From: Luteipulveratus mongoliensis
GTDB lineage: Bacteria; Actinomycetota; Actinomycetes; Actinomycetales; Dermatophilaceae
Direction: 5' to 3'
Length of the DNA: 64,000 nt
NCBI RefSeq assembly: GCF_001190945.1
Contig: NZ_CP011112.1
Coordinates: 1,488,001 to 1,552,000, forward strand
Shown: in pieces, positions 21,335-29,906 of the stretch
How the letters are laid out: each line of letters starts with the position of its first letter
Numbering within the stretch: the first letter of the stretch is position 1
Position numbers and translations under genes: made by a program
The notes under the pieces: generated by a model
Database searches by the model: none
What the model saw: only the letters and a program-made list of their open reading frames with translations
Told to the model about the DNA's origin: nothing

Positions 21335-21448
21335 GCTGTCGTCGATCAGCCGATCCCTCTGGCTGATCTCCTCGGCGCTCCGGTCCTCGCTCCGCTAGCG
21401 CTCCGCTAGCGCTCCGCTGCGATCCTCACGCTGTCGTCGATCAGCCGA
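21335..21448. repeat. 19-bp direct duplication of the pstB 3' end with 11-bp tandem repeat between
   Basis: GCTGTCGTCGATCAGCCGA occurs at 21335-21353 and again at 21430-21448, the latter covering the pstB stop codon and last codons. Between them CGCTCCGCTAG is repeated at 21388-21398 and 21399-21409, with a third partial copy to 21419. Looks like a slippage or duplication scar downstream of pstB. Confidence 0.7.
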
Positions 21449-22217
21449 AACGACCGGAGATGTAGTCCTCGGTCGCCTTTTCGTTCGGGTTGTTGAAGAT
21501 CTGCTGCGTGTCGTCCATCTCGATCAGTTTGCCGGGCTTGCCGGTGGCCGCGAGGTTGAAGAACGCCGTGCGGTCCGAGACGCGAGCGGCCTGCTGCATG
21601 TTGTGCGTCACGATGACGATCGTGTACTCGTCCTTGAGCTCGTTGACAAGATCTTCGATCGCGAGGGTGGAGATTGGGTCGAGGGCCGAGCAAGGCTCGT
21701 CCATCAGGAGCACCTGCGGCTCGACGGCGATCGCGCGGGCGATGCAGAGTCGCTGCTGCTGACCACCGGACAGTCCGGCACCCGGCTTGTCGAGGCGGTC
21801 CTTGACCTCGTTCCACAGGTTGGCGTGCTTGAGCGACCGCTCCACGACCTCATCGAGAGCTTTCTTGCCCTTGACGCCGTTGAGCCGCAGTCCGGCCACG
21901 ACGTTGTCGCGAATCGACATGGTGGGGAACGGGTTCGGGCGCTGGAAGACCATGCCGACCGTCCGGCGTACGCCGACCGGGTCGACGTTGGAGGCGTACA
22001 GATCCTGGTCGTCGAGCATGACCTTGCCCTCGACGCGGCCGCCCGGGATGACTTCGTGCATCCGGTTGAGGGTCCGCAGGAAGGTCGACTTGCCACAACC
22101 CGACGGGCCGATGAAGGCCGTCACGGAGCGCGGCTCCACGGTCATGGTGACGCCCTCGACCGCTTTGAAGTCTCCGTAGTAGACGTCCAGATCTGAGACG
22201 TCAATGCGCTTGGCCAT
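21441..22217 (-). CDS. pstB: Phosphate ABC transporter ATP-binding protein
   Basis: ATPase of the high-affinity phosphate importer PstSCAB; 258 residues, standard. Walker A '[19 protein letters not shown]', signature '[17 protein letters not shown]', Walker B '[13 protein letters not shown]' and switch '[17 protein letters not shown]' are all intact. PstB-specific '[13 protein letters not shown]' at the N-terminus. Last gene of the minus-strand pstS-pstC-pstA-pstB set, 42 bases after pstA. PhoU is not in this operon but at 52-53 kb. Confidence 0.97.
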   Translation of the reverse strand: MAKRIDVSDLDVYYGDFKAVEGVTMTVEPRSVTAFIGPSGCGKSTFLRTLNRMHEVIPGGRVEGKVMLDDQDLYASNVDPVGVRRTVGMVFQRPNPFPTMSIRDNVVAGLRLNGVKGKKALDEVVERSLKHANLWNEVKDRLDKPGAGLSGGQQQRLCIARAIAVEPQVLLMDEPCSALDPISTLAIEDLVNELKDEYTIVIVTHNMQQAARVSDRTAFFNLAATGKPGKLIEMDDTQQIFNNPNEKATEDYISGRFG

Positions 22218-22259
22218 GTGTTGCTACTTCCTCGGTCGGTCGTGTCCGGTGGGACGCGG

Positions 22260-23180
22260 TCAGTTCTTGATCTTGCTGAAGCGGCCGACGAGCCGGCCGA
22301 CCAGGTTGAGGATCAGGATGAGCAGGATCAGCGTGCAAGCTGCGGCCCAGACCCTCTCGGCGTTGGGCGCCAGGGCCATGTTCTCCCGGCCGGCGTTGAT
22401 CATGGTCGGGAGCGTGCCCATCTGGCCGCTGAACAGATCCGTCGAGATCGACCGGAAGTACGGCGCCAGGATGATGAGTGGCGCCGTCTCGCCCATGACG
22501 CGCGCGAGACCGAGCAGGATGCCGGTGATGATGCCCGACAGGGCAGTCGGCAGGACGACCTTGGTGATGGTCTTCCACTTCGGGACACCCAGGGCGTACG
22601 ACGCCTCGCGCAGCTCGTTGGGCACGAGCTTGAGCATCTCCTCGGTCGAGCGCACCACGACCGGCACCATCAGCAGCACGAGGGCGAGGCAGACGGCGAA
22701 CGGCGCCCGGCCGAACCCGAAGGTGCTGAACCAGACCGCGTAGATGAACAGGGCGGCGACGATGGACGGCACGCCGGTGAGGATGTCGACCATGAAGCTG
22801 ACGATCCGCTTGAACTTGCCGCCGCCGTACTCCACGAGATAGACCGCGGTCAGCACGCCGATCGGCACCGCGATGATGGCCGTACCGAAGGCCTGGAGCA
22901 GCGTGCCCTGGATGGCGTGGATCGCACCGCCGCCTGATTCGCGGTTGGTGATCCCCTGCTGGGAATGGGTCCACCACTGCGACTCCAGGAGGAGCGAACC
23001 GCCCTTGATGACGACCGTGGCGATGATCCACACCAGCGGGACCAACGCGACGAGGAAGGCCAGCCACATGACGACCGTCGCGGCCCGGTCCTTGATCGCG
23101 CGCGAGGACGACTTGGGACCCAGCCCGGCCGGGACGTCGACGGAAGGAGGAACTCTGTCGGCCATGTCGACGGTGCTCAT
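22260..23180 (-). CDS. pstA: Phosphate ABC transporter permease PstA
   Basis: Membrane subunit of the phosphate importer, 306 residues with six predicted helices. The EAA loop reads 'NELREASYALGVPKWKTITK'. An N-terminal cytoplasmic tail of about 35 residues precedes the first helix ('TVVMWLAFLVALVPLVWIIA'). ATG overlaps the pstC stop by 4 bases (ATGA on the minus strand), so the two permeases are made in step and form the heterodimeric channel. Confidence 0.95.
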   Translation of the reverse strand: MSTVDMADRVPPSVDVPAGLGPKSSSRAIKDRAATVVMWLAFLVALVPLVWIIATVVIKGGSLLLESQWWTHSQQGITNRESGGGAIHAIQGTLLQAFGTAIIAVPIGVLTAVYLVEYGGGKFKRIVSFMVDILTGVPSIVAALFIYAVWFSTFGFGRAPFAVCLALVLLMVPVVVRSTEEMLKLVPNELREASYALGVPKWKTITKVVLPTALSGIITGILLGLARVMGETAPLIILAPYFRSISTDLFSGQMGTLPTMINAGRENMALAPNAERVWAAACTLILLILILNLVGRLVGRFSKIKN

Positions 23181-24193
23181 TCGGTGAAGGCCTTCCGACG
23201 CTCGATGACGATTCGCGCGATGGCGTTGACGATGAAGGTGAGGATGAACAGCACCAGGCCGGCGCTGATGTAGGCACCTGTCTTGGAGGGCGAGTCGAAC
23301 TCGCCAGCGTTGTTGGCGATCTTGGATGCGAAGGTCTCACCGCCGGAGAAGATGGACCAGCTCCACGGCGCTCCGTCCGGCAGCGACGAGACGATGATCA
23401 TCACAGCGACGGTTTCACCGAGCGCGCGGCCGAGCCCGAGCATGGCGGCCGAGATGACACCCGGCTTGCCGAACGGCAGCACCGCGGTGCGAATCATCTC
23501 CCACTTGGTGGCGCCGAGCGCGAGCGCGGCCTCCTTGTGGGCGGTCGGCGTCTGGGCGAACACCTCGCGGGAGAGAGCGGTGACGATCGGCAGGATCATG
23601 ATCGCCAGCACGACGGAGACGAACGCAACCGTGCTGGCGGCCGTCGCGCTGGTGTCCTTCTCGAAGAGGGGGAACCAGCCGAGCACCGCGGTGAAGAAGT
23701 TCTGGATCGGCTCGAAGTACTGGCCGACGACGTAGGCGCCCCAGAGGCCGTACACGATCGACGGCACAGCAGCGAGCAGGTCGACCAGGGTGGCCGCGGA
23801 CCGTGCCATCCAGCGCGGTGCGTAGTGCGTGATGAACAGCGCGATGCAGACCCCGAGTGGCACGGCGAGCAGCATCGCGATGAGCGAGGAGATCGCGGTG
23901 ACCCAGAACAATCGGGCGATACCGAACGCCATGTTGTTGGTGTCGGTGACGTCCCACTTCTGGGAGGTGATGAAGTTCGCCTTGTTGTCGGTGAGGGCCG
24001 GGATGGCCTGCACGATCAGGAAGACCCCGATCAGGGTGACCAGTGCGACCACGAGGATGCCGGCGCCTTTGGCGAGACCTCCGAAGATTCTGTCGCCTAC
24101 CCGACCGGTCGAGGCGCTGTCGCCCCGAAGGGGCGCCTTGCCGTCGGGGTCTGGTGTCTCGTCAGCGATCGACACACCCGTCACGGAGGTCAT
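23177..24193 (-). CDS. pstC: Phosphate ABC transporter permease PstC
   Basis: The partner permease, 338 residues. A charged cytoplasmic N-terminus precedes helix 1 ('GILVVALVTLIGVFLIVQAI'). The EAA loop is 'HKEAALALGATKWEMIRTAV' and the family motif 'AAVPSIVYGLWGAYVVG' is present. It starts 79 bases after pstS; that gap contains a 17-bp hairpin likely to reduce read-through from pstS. Confidence 0.95.
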   Translation of the reverse strand: MTSVTGVSIADETPDPDGKAPLRGDSASTGRVGDRIFGGLAKGAGILVVALVTLIGVFLIVQAIPALTDNKANFITSQKWDVTDTNNMAFGIARLFWVTAISSLIAMLLAVPLGVCIALFITHYAPRWMARSAATLVDLLAAVPSIVYGLWGAYVVGQYFEPIQNFFTAVLGWFPLFEKDTSATAASTVAFVSVVLAIMILPIVTALSREVFAQTPTAHKEAALALGATKWEMIRTAVLPFGKPGVISAAMLGLGRALGETVAVMIIVSSLPDGAPWSWSIFSGGETFASKIANNAGEFDSPSKTGAYISAGLVLFILTFIVNAIARIVIERRKAFTE

Positions 24194-24227
24194 GGGGCTA
24201 CCTATCTGAAGTACTGGTCAGAATGCC

Positions 24228-24266
24228 CGTGTGCTGGGACATCCCGTCAGGATGCCCCAGCACACG
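24228..24266. terminator. Intra-operon hairpin between pstS and pstC
   Basis: CGTGTGCTGGGACATCC (24228-24244) and GGATGCCCCAGCACACG (24250-24266) form a 17-bp stem with one mismatch and a 5-base loop. Placed directly after the pstS stop on the minus strand, it would act as a partial terminator or 3'-end stabiliser so that the binding protein is made in excess of the permeases. Confidence 0.75.
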
Positions 24267-24272
24267 AGTGAA

Positions 24273-25424
24273 TCACTGAATGGCGTTGATCGCGGTGCTG
24301 ACCCGGCCGCGGATCTCGTTGGGGAGCGGCGCGTAGCCGATCTCCTCGATGCCCTTCTGCGTGTCCTCCGAGCTGAAGTGGTTGAGGAACGCCTTCACGC
24401 TCTTGGCAACCTCAGCGTCCTTGTACTTGGAGCAGACGACCTCGTAGGTGACCAGGACGATCGGGTACGCACCCGCCTCCTTGGTCGCGTAGTCCAGCTT
24501 GAGCTTCAGGTCGTTGCCCTGACCGTCGACCTTGGCCGCACTGACAGCCTTGCCGGCCGACTCACCGGTCAGCTCAACGGCGCCCGCGCCGTTGTCGATC
24601 TGTGCGACGCCCAGCTTGTTGTCCTTCGCAGCGCCCCACTCGGCGTAGGTGACGCCACCGTCGGCACCCTTGACCGCAGCGGCGACACCGGCCGTCTTGG
24701 CCTTGCCCTCGCCCTTGCCCGACCACTTCTTGGCGGGCTCAGCGGTCCACTTGTCCTTGGCCGACGCCGCGAGGTACTTGGTGAAGTTCTCGGTGGTGCC
24801 CGACTCGTCGGAGCGGAAGAACGGCTTGATGGCCGTGGCGGGCAGCGTCGTGCCCTTGTTGACCGCGACGATGGCCGGGTCGTTCCACTTGGTGATCTTG
24901 CCGTTGAAGATGTCAGCCAGCAGGGCCGGCGTCAGGACCAGCTTGTCGACACCCTTGAGGTTGTAGGCGATCGAGATCGGGCCGGTCACCATCGGGATGT
25001 TCCAGGCCGGGGAGCCGCACGCCTTGGCAGCGTCCTGCACCTCGGTCTTGCCGTCGGTGCCCTTGAGAGCCGAGTCCGAGCCGGCGAAGTTGATCTGGCC
25101 GGCGATGAACTTCTTGATGCCGTCGCCGGACCCGGTGCCGTTGTAGGTCACCTTCTCGTTGGCGCAGACGTCCTGGAAGTTGGAGATGGCTTCCTGGATC
25201 GCGTTGTCCTGGGCGGTGGAGCCCTCCGCGGTCAGCGCCTTGCTGCCGCAGGCGACGTCGCCGGAGCCAGCAGTGTCGGCACCGGTGCCGGATGCGGACG
25301 AGCTCTTGTCGCCGCCGGCGCTGGACTTGTCGCCGCCGGCGTTGTCGTCAGAGCCACAGGCCGACAGGGCGAGCGCCCCGACCAGGGCGATACCGGACAC
25401 TCGGCCGATGCGCGTGATCTTCAC
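24273..25424 (-). CDS. pstS: Phosphate-binding lipoprotein PstS
   Basis: Extracellular lipid-anchored phosphate receptor; 383 residues. Signal peptide with lipobox at 'ALVGALALSACGSDDN' (Cys near residue 23), then a Gly/Ser/Asp-rich linker with the repeat GGDKSS. The mature domain begins 'GSKALTAEGSTAQDNAI', the phosphate-binding TxxGST-type loop, and contains 'NFAGSDSALKG' and 'RSDESGTTENFTKYL', both phosphate ligands. First gene of the pst operon. PHO-box-like repeats lie 95-170 bases upstream, so control by RegX3 is expected. Confidence 0.96.
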   Translation of the reverse strand: MKITRIGRVSGIALVGALALSACGSDDNAGGDKSSAGGDKSSSASGTGADTAGSGDVACGSKALTAEGSTAQDNAIQEAISNFQDVCANEKVTYNGTGSGDGIKKFIAGQINFAGSDSALKGTDGKTEVQDAAKACGSPAWNIPMVTGPISIAYNLKGVDKLVLTPALLADIFNGKITKWNDPAIVAVNKGTTLPATAIKPFFRSDESGTTENFTKYLAASAKDKWTAEPAKKWSGKGEGKAKTAGVAAAVKGADGGVTYAEWGAAKDNKLGVAQIDNGAGAVELTGESAGKAVSAAKVDGQGNDLKLKLDYATKEAGAYPIVLVTYEVVCSKYKDAEVAKSVKAFLNHFSSEDTQKGIEEIGYAPLPNEIRGRVSTAINAIQ

Positions 25425-25519
25425 GTTCGAAACCTCTCAAGAGGACAGGGTTTGTATGGACGAGCATTGACCCGTCGCGGTGACAGTAGGCAGGTCGTAT
25501 GAAGTGATATCCCCGCGTG

Positions 25520-25592
25520 GGTAAACACGAGATGAACGTCGCGGGAGCCTCTGGGCACGATCCGGAGACGCGAACATGAGCGGAGGGTGAAC
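25520..25592 (-). promoter_or_regulatory. PHO-box-like direct repeats upstream of pstS
   Basis: On the minus strand, GTTCATC-TCGT-GTTTACC (25537 to 25520) is a pair of 7-mers with 11-base period. A second pair, GTTCACC-CTCC-GCTCATG, lies at 25592 to about 25575. The 11-base-phased GTTCAYC pattern is that of actinobacterial PhoP/RegX3 sites. Confidence 0.7.
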
Positions 25593-25641
25593 CACGCCGC
25601 GTCGACTCGTGCTGCTCAGCGTCCGTGCACTCGCACAGAAG

Positions 25642-26598
25642 TCAGACCCGGTGCCGTTCGACCGTAGCGATTTTTGCCTCAGCACCGCGTCGTATGACCT
25701 GACAGACCAGGGCCTCGCCCTTCTGCAGGCCGTCCTCGACCAGGTCGGTCAGCGTGCTGAGCGCGGCCGAGCCTGGCAGCGCCTGGTCGGCGAGCCGGGT
25801 GAGCATGGCGGGCAGCAGCGGCCGGTGCGTACAGATCACGGTGGCCTCGGCGCGAGTAAGGGCCTTCTCGACGTGCTTGATCGCCTTGCCCGGGTCCTCG
25901 GCGTAGCCCTCCTCGGACAGTCCACCCTTGCCGCGTACGGCGATGTGCTGGCTCTTCGCGAACGCCGACACCGTCGCCATGCATCGCTCGGCCGGGGAGG
26001 ACAGCACCCGGGTGATGCCGTACGCCGCGATCAGGGGTGCGAGGACCTCGGCCCGAGCGCTTCCTTCCGCATCGAGCGGGCGATCGTGGTCCGGCCCGTC
26101 CCACTTGCCGCGGGCGATGGCTTCGGCATGGCGGACGACGAGCAGTGGCCAGGTCTGCAGCAGCCCGCGGCGCTCGGCGTCCACGAGCGCCTGCAGCTGC
26201 AACCCATCCCGCACGTGAGTCAGTCGCCCGAACGCCTGGGCATCGGTCATCCATCGCACGTCGTCGACCTCGTGGTCGAGCGCGCCGCTGCCGCCGATCG
26301 CCTCGGCTGCCCAGTAGCGGACCTCCTTGAGGTCGCCGCGCGGCAACGGGTAGACCGCGCGGGGCAGAGGCATGCCGAGCCGGGCGACGAGCCCGGTCTC
26401 CTCCTCGACCTCGCGGACGGCGGCGCCGGCCCAGGTCTCGCCCGGGTCGAGCTTGCCCTTGGGCCAGGACCAGTCGTCGTACCGGGGCCGGTGGATCATC
26501 GCGACCTCGAGGCGACCCTTGCGACGACGCCAGAGCAACGCACCCGCAGCCGCGACGGGCTGCTGGCCGTTGATCCCTGGACCGGACGAGGACGTCAC
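25642..26598 (-). CDS. mutT1: Nudix hydrolase fused to histidine phosphatase (MutT1 type)
   Basis: A 318-residue two-domain sanitising enzyme. The N-terminal Nudix domain has the full box GX5EX7REUXEEXGU as '[20 protein letters not shown]' plus TGL. The C-terminal domain is a histidine phosphatase with '[15 protein letters not shown]' (RHG-type) and '[12 protein letters not shown]'. Mycobacterial MutT1 hydrolyses 8-oxo-dGTP, 8-oxo-GTP and diadenosine polyphosphates. The gene follows ppk with a 4-base overlap, the same pairing as in M. tuberculosis as I recall, linking polyphosphate and nucleotide metabolism. Confidence 0.9.
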   Translation of the reverse strand: MTSSSGPGINGQQPVAAAGALLWRRRKGRLEVAMIHRPRYDDWSWPKGKLDPGETWAGAAVREVEEETGLVARLGMPLPRAVYPLPRGDLKEVRYWAAEAIGGSGALDHEVDDVRWMTDAQAFGRLTHVRDGLQLQALVDAERRGLLQTWPLLVVRHAEAIARGKWDGPDHDRPLDAEGSARAEVLAPLIAAYGITRVLSSPAERCMATVSAFAKSQHIAVRGKGGLSEEGYAEDPGKAIKHVEKALTRAEATVICTHRPLLPAMLTRLADQALPGSAALSTLTDLVEDGLQKGEALVCQVIRRGAEAKIATVERHRV

Positions 26599-28883
26599 CG
26601 CCGGCGAGCCTTGCGTCGACGCTTGGCGTACTGGGCGACGAGGTCGGCCTGCAAGTCGGTCAGCGGTTCACCGTCCGATGCGAGGTGGTGGCGCTCCCAC
26701 TCGCCGTCGCCCTGCAGGTGCCAGGAGGAGGTGTCGTCGGACATGCCCTCGTCGAGCATGGTCGTCAGCGTCGCGACGTGGCGGGGGTCGGCCAGCCGCA
26801 CCAGTGCCTCGACGCGGCGGTCGAGGTTGCGGTGCATCATGTCCGCGCTGCCGATGTAGACCACCGGGTCGGCGTCCTCGATCTCGAACAGGAAGACCCG
26901 GGAGTGCTCGAGGAAGCGACCCAGGATGGACCGCACCCGGATGTTGTCCGACAGGCCCTCGATGCCGGGGCGCAGCGAGCAGATGCCGCGCACCCAGATA
27001 TCGACCGTGACACCGGCCTGCGATGCGCGGTAGCAGGCGTCGATGATCTTCTCGTCGACCAGCGAGTTGACCTTGATGGCGATCCGCGCACGCAGACCCT
27101 GCCGCGCGGCCTCGGCGGCACTGTCGATGCGCTCGATCAGCCCGGTGCGCACCGAGCGGGGCGCGACCAGCAGGCGCTTGAACTTCGAGCGCGGAGCCAT
27201 GCCCGACAGCTGGTTGAACAGCCGGGAGAGGTCCTCGCCGACGTCCGGGTCGCAGGTCAGCAGGCCGAGGTCCTCATAGAGGCGGGCCGTCTTGGGGTTG
27301 TAGTTGCCGGTGCCGACGTGACAGTAGCGGCGGATCTTCTCGCCCTCGGACCGTACGACGAGGCACAGCTTGGCGTGCGTCTTCAGCCCGACCATGCCGT
27401 AGACCACGTGCACGCCCGCGCGCTCGAGCTTGCGGGCCCAGACGATGTTGTTCTCCTCGTCGAAGCGCGCCTTGATCTCGACCACGGCCAGCACCTGCTT
27501 GCCGGCCTCGGCCGCCTCGATGAGGGCGTCAATGATCGGCGAGTCACCGCTGGTGCGGTAGAGCGTCTGCTTGATGGCCAGCACGTTGGGGTCGTCGGCA
27601 GCCTGCTCGATGAACGCCTGCACCGAGGTGGAGAACGAGTCGTACGGGTGGTGCAGCAGCACGTCACCCGAACGCATCGCCCCGAAGACGTCGGGAGCCG
27701 TGGCCCGCTCGATGGGAGCCAGGTCGGGGTGGGTCATCGACCCGAACGCCGGCCAGCGCAGCTCCGAACGGTCAAGATCCGCAACGATATTCAGGCCGCG
27801 CAGGTCCAGCGGCTCGGGCAGCCGGTAGACCTCCTTGGCGTGCATGCCGAGCTCGCGCACGAGCAGGTCGAGGACGTGCTCGTCCATGTCCTCGGCGACC
27901 TCGAGGCGCACCGGCGGACCGAAGCGGCGCCGGGTCAGCTCCTTCTCGAGCGCGGTGAGGATGTTCTCGGCGTCGTCCTCCTCGACCTCGAGGTCTTCGT
28001 TGCGCGTCACTCGGAAGGTGAAGTGCTCGCGTACCTCCATGCCGGGGAAGAGGTACTGGAGGTGCTCGGCGATGACGTCCTCGAGGGAGACGAAACGGGC
28101 GTCGTACAGCTGGTCGGCACCCTCGACGTCGGGCAGCTGGACGAAGCGCGGCAGCAGCGGCGGCACCTTGACCCGCGCGAAGTGCTCGCGCTCGGTCTTG
28201 GGGTTGATGAGCAGGACAGCGAGGTTGAGCGAGAGCCCCGAGATGTAGGGGAACGGGTGCGCCGGGTCGACCGCCAGGGGCGTCAGCACCGGGTAGATCG
28301 TGCCGCGGAACAGGTCGTTGAGGTATTCGCGGTCGGCATCGGTGAGGTCGTGCGGACGCAGCAGCGTGATGCCTTCGTCCTCGAGGGCCGGCCGGATGTG
28401 GCGCTGGTAGACCCGGGCGTGCACACCCATCAGCTCGTGCGCGGCACCGGAGATCTCATCGAGCACCTCGCGCGGCTCGAGGCCGGACATCGACGGTGTG
28501 GCGATCCCTGCCGCAATCCGGCGCTTGAGACCGGCCACCCGGACCATGAAGAACTCGTCCAGGTTGCTCGCGAAGATCGCGAGGAATCGGGTCCGCTCCA
28601 GCAGCGGCACCGTCGGGTCGCTGGCGAGCTGCAGCACGCGCTCGTTGAACTGCAGCCAGGACACCTCGCGGTCCAGGAACCGGTCCTCGGGGAGGTCCTT
28701 CTGCTGCGCCGGCAGGTCGGGCGCCAGGCGGATGAACTGGCCGTTCTCAGCCCGCGCGCGGGGGACCCGCTGCTTGAGGCGGACGACCGAACCGCCCTCG
28801 GTGACCGTCTGCGTCGCCGCTTCCACCGCGTCCTGGGTGGGGTCCTGCACGGCTTCGCTCGCGGTGTCCGACTTGGCGTTCAT
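26595..28883 (-). CDS. ppk: Polyphosphate kinase 1
   Basis: Reversibly transfers the gamma phosphate of ATP to polyphosphate; membrane-associated homotetramer. 762 residues; the N-terminal ~50 residues are a low-complexity extension. Key segments: '[17 protein letters not shown]', '[13 protein letters not shown]', '[19 protein letters not shown]' (HHPY, phosphohistidine region), '[20 protein letters not shown]' (second catalytic His) and '[20 protein letters not shown]'. Upstream mshD is co-directional with a 19-base gap; mutT1 overlaps downstream. ATG at 28883. Confidence 0.97.
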   Translation of the reverse strand: MNAKSDTASEAVQDPTQDAVEAATQTVTEGGSVVRLKQRVPRARAENGQFIRLAPDLPAQQKDLPEDRFLDREVSWLQFNERVLQLASDPTVPLLERTRFLAIFASNLDEFFMVRVAGLKRRIAAGIATPSMSGLEPREVLDEISGAAHELMGVHARVYQRHIRPALEDEGITLLRPHDLTDADREYLNDLFRGTIYPVLTPLAVDPAHPFPYISGLSLNLAVLLINPKTEREHFARVKVPPLLPRFVQLPDVEGADQLYDARFVSLEDVIAEHLQYLFPGMEVREHFTFRVTRNEDLEVEEDDAENILTALEKELTRRRFGPPVRLEVAEDMDEHVLDLLVRELGMHAKEVYRLPEPLDLRGLNIVADLDRSELRWPAFGSMTHPDLAPIERATAPDVFGAMRSGDVLLHHPYDSFSTSVQAFIEQAADDPNVLAIKQTLYRTSGDSPIIDALIEAAEAGKQVLAVVEIKARFDEENNIVWARKLERAGVHVVYGMVGLKTHAKLCLVVRSEGEKIRRYCHVGTGNYNPKTARLYEDLGLLTCDPDVGEDLSRLFNQLSGMAPRSKFKRLLVAPRSVRTGLIERIDSAAEAARQGLRARIAIKVNSLVDEKIIDACYRASQAGVTVDIWVRGICSLRPGIEGLSDNIRVRSILGRFLEHSRVFLFEIEDADPVVYIGSADMMHRNLDRRVEALVRLADPRHVATLTTMLDEGMSDDTSSWHLQGDGEWERHHLASDGEPLTDLQADLVAQYAKRRRKARRR

Positions 28884-28902
28884 GGACCCATCGTTGCAGG
28901 CG

Positions 28903-29790
28903 TTAGTGAACCGCGCGCGAATACATCACGTCGAGCGCGGACCGCTGGAATCCAAGGCGTGAATAGGTGGCGATGGCGGGGGCGTTGTCGCCTTCCACAT
29001 AGAGGTCGATGGTGCGGGCACCACGTCCCGCGAGGTGGCGCAGACCGAGTGCGGTGACCACGCCGCCGAGCCCACGACCTTGGTACGCCGGGTCGACCGC
29101 CACGACATAAACCTCCGCCTCGTCAGGCGTGCGCTTGGTCCAGTGGGAAGCAGCCAGCGCGCCCGTCTCCTCGTCTTCGATCAGGATCAGCCCGGCCGGG
29201 TCGAACCACGGTTGTGACATTCGGTCCTGCAGGTCCGCCATGGTCATGCGCCCCTGCTCGGGGTGAAAGCTGAACGCCCGTGCGTTCACGTCGAGCCACG
29301 CCTGCTCGTCCTGGCCTGGCTTGAACGTCCGAACGTGAAAACCCTTGGGCACCAACGGTTCTGCTGGCGGATGCGCTTCGACGTCGAGTGCCATCTGCCA
29401 CAGCTCGCGTACGACCTCCAGGCCCGCCGAGCGCGCCAGCGCCTGAGCGCCGTCGAGGTTGCCGTGCGCCCACACCCGGGCGTCCGGGCGGGCCTCGAGC
29501 AGAGCGTCGAGGACGGCTCGGCCCTCGCCCTGCTTGCGCCGTGCCGGGTGGACGACCAGCTCCGCGGAGCCGTCCGTCCCCACATGCCCGTACGCGCCCA
29601 GGTCGCCGTTGGCGCGCACGATGAGGTGCGTGGGTACGGCCGACCCGGGCTCCGGCGTACGGCCCAGGGACAGGAGGGTCTCCTCCGACAGGGGCGCGAC
29701 GCGATCGGCGGCCTCGGCCGCGCTCGCGAGGGTGCGGACCGCGTCCACCTGTGCCGGTTCTAACGACGATGCCTGTTGCATGGTCGGCAT
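28903..29790 (-). CDS. mshD: Mycothiol synthase
   Basis: Last enzyme of mycothiol synthesis: acetylates Cys-GlcN-Ins with acetyl-CoA. 295 residues made of two GNAT domains; the C-terminal one carries the acetyl-CoA loop '[17 protein letters not shown]' and '[20 protein letters not shown]', diagnostic of MshD. '[15 protein letters not shown]' (usually NARAFxxHPEQG) is another MshD mark. Divergent from the 5'-nucleotidase gene, 19 bases before ppk. Together with mshA at 49.7 kb it shows that the organism makes mycothiol. Confidence 0.95.
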   Translation of the reverse strand: MPTMQQASSLEPAQVDAVRTLASAAEAADRVAPLSEETLLSLGRTPEPGSAVPTHLIVRANGDLGAYGHVGTDGSAELVVHPARRKQGEGRAVLDALLEARPDARVWAHGNLDGAQALARSAGLEVVRELWQMALDVEAHPPAEPLVPKGFHVRTFKPGQDEQAWLDVNARAFSFHPEQGRMTMADLQDRMSQPWFDPAGLILIEDEETGALAASHWTKRTPDEAEVYVVAVDPAYQGRGLGGVVTALGLRHLAGRGARTIDLYVEGDNAPAIATYSRLGFQRSALDVMYSRAVH

Positions 29791-29803
29791 TCCATCACGT
29801 GGG

Positions 29804-29821
29804 GTTCACCGAAGGTTCTGC
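29804..29821 (+). promoter_or_regulatory. PHO-box-like repeat upstream of 5'-nucleotidase gene
   Basis: GTTCACC-GAAG-GTTCTGC: two 7-mers with 11-base period, the first matching the GTTCAYC unit exactly. It lies about 85 bases before the secreted nucleotidase and between it and divergent mshD. Confidence 0.55.
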
Positions 29822-29906
29822 CAGGACGGCCGTGCAGGTGCTCCGGCGGCGCTAGCCTGCGCGGGTCGCGCGTACCCCGCGCCGAACACCTCGAGGAGTA
29901 TCCGTC

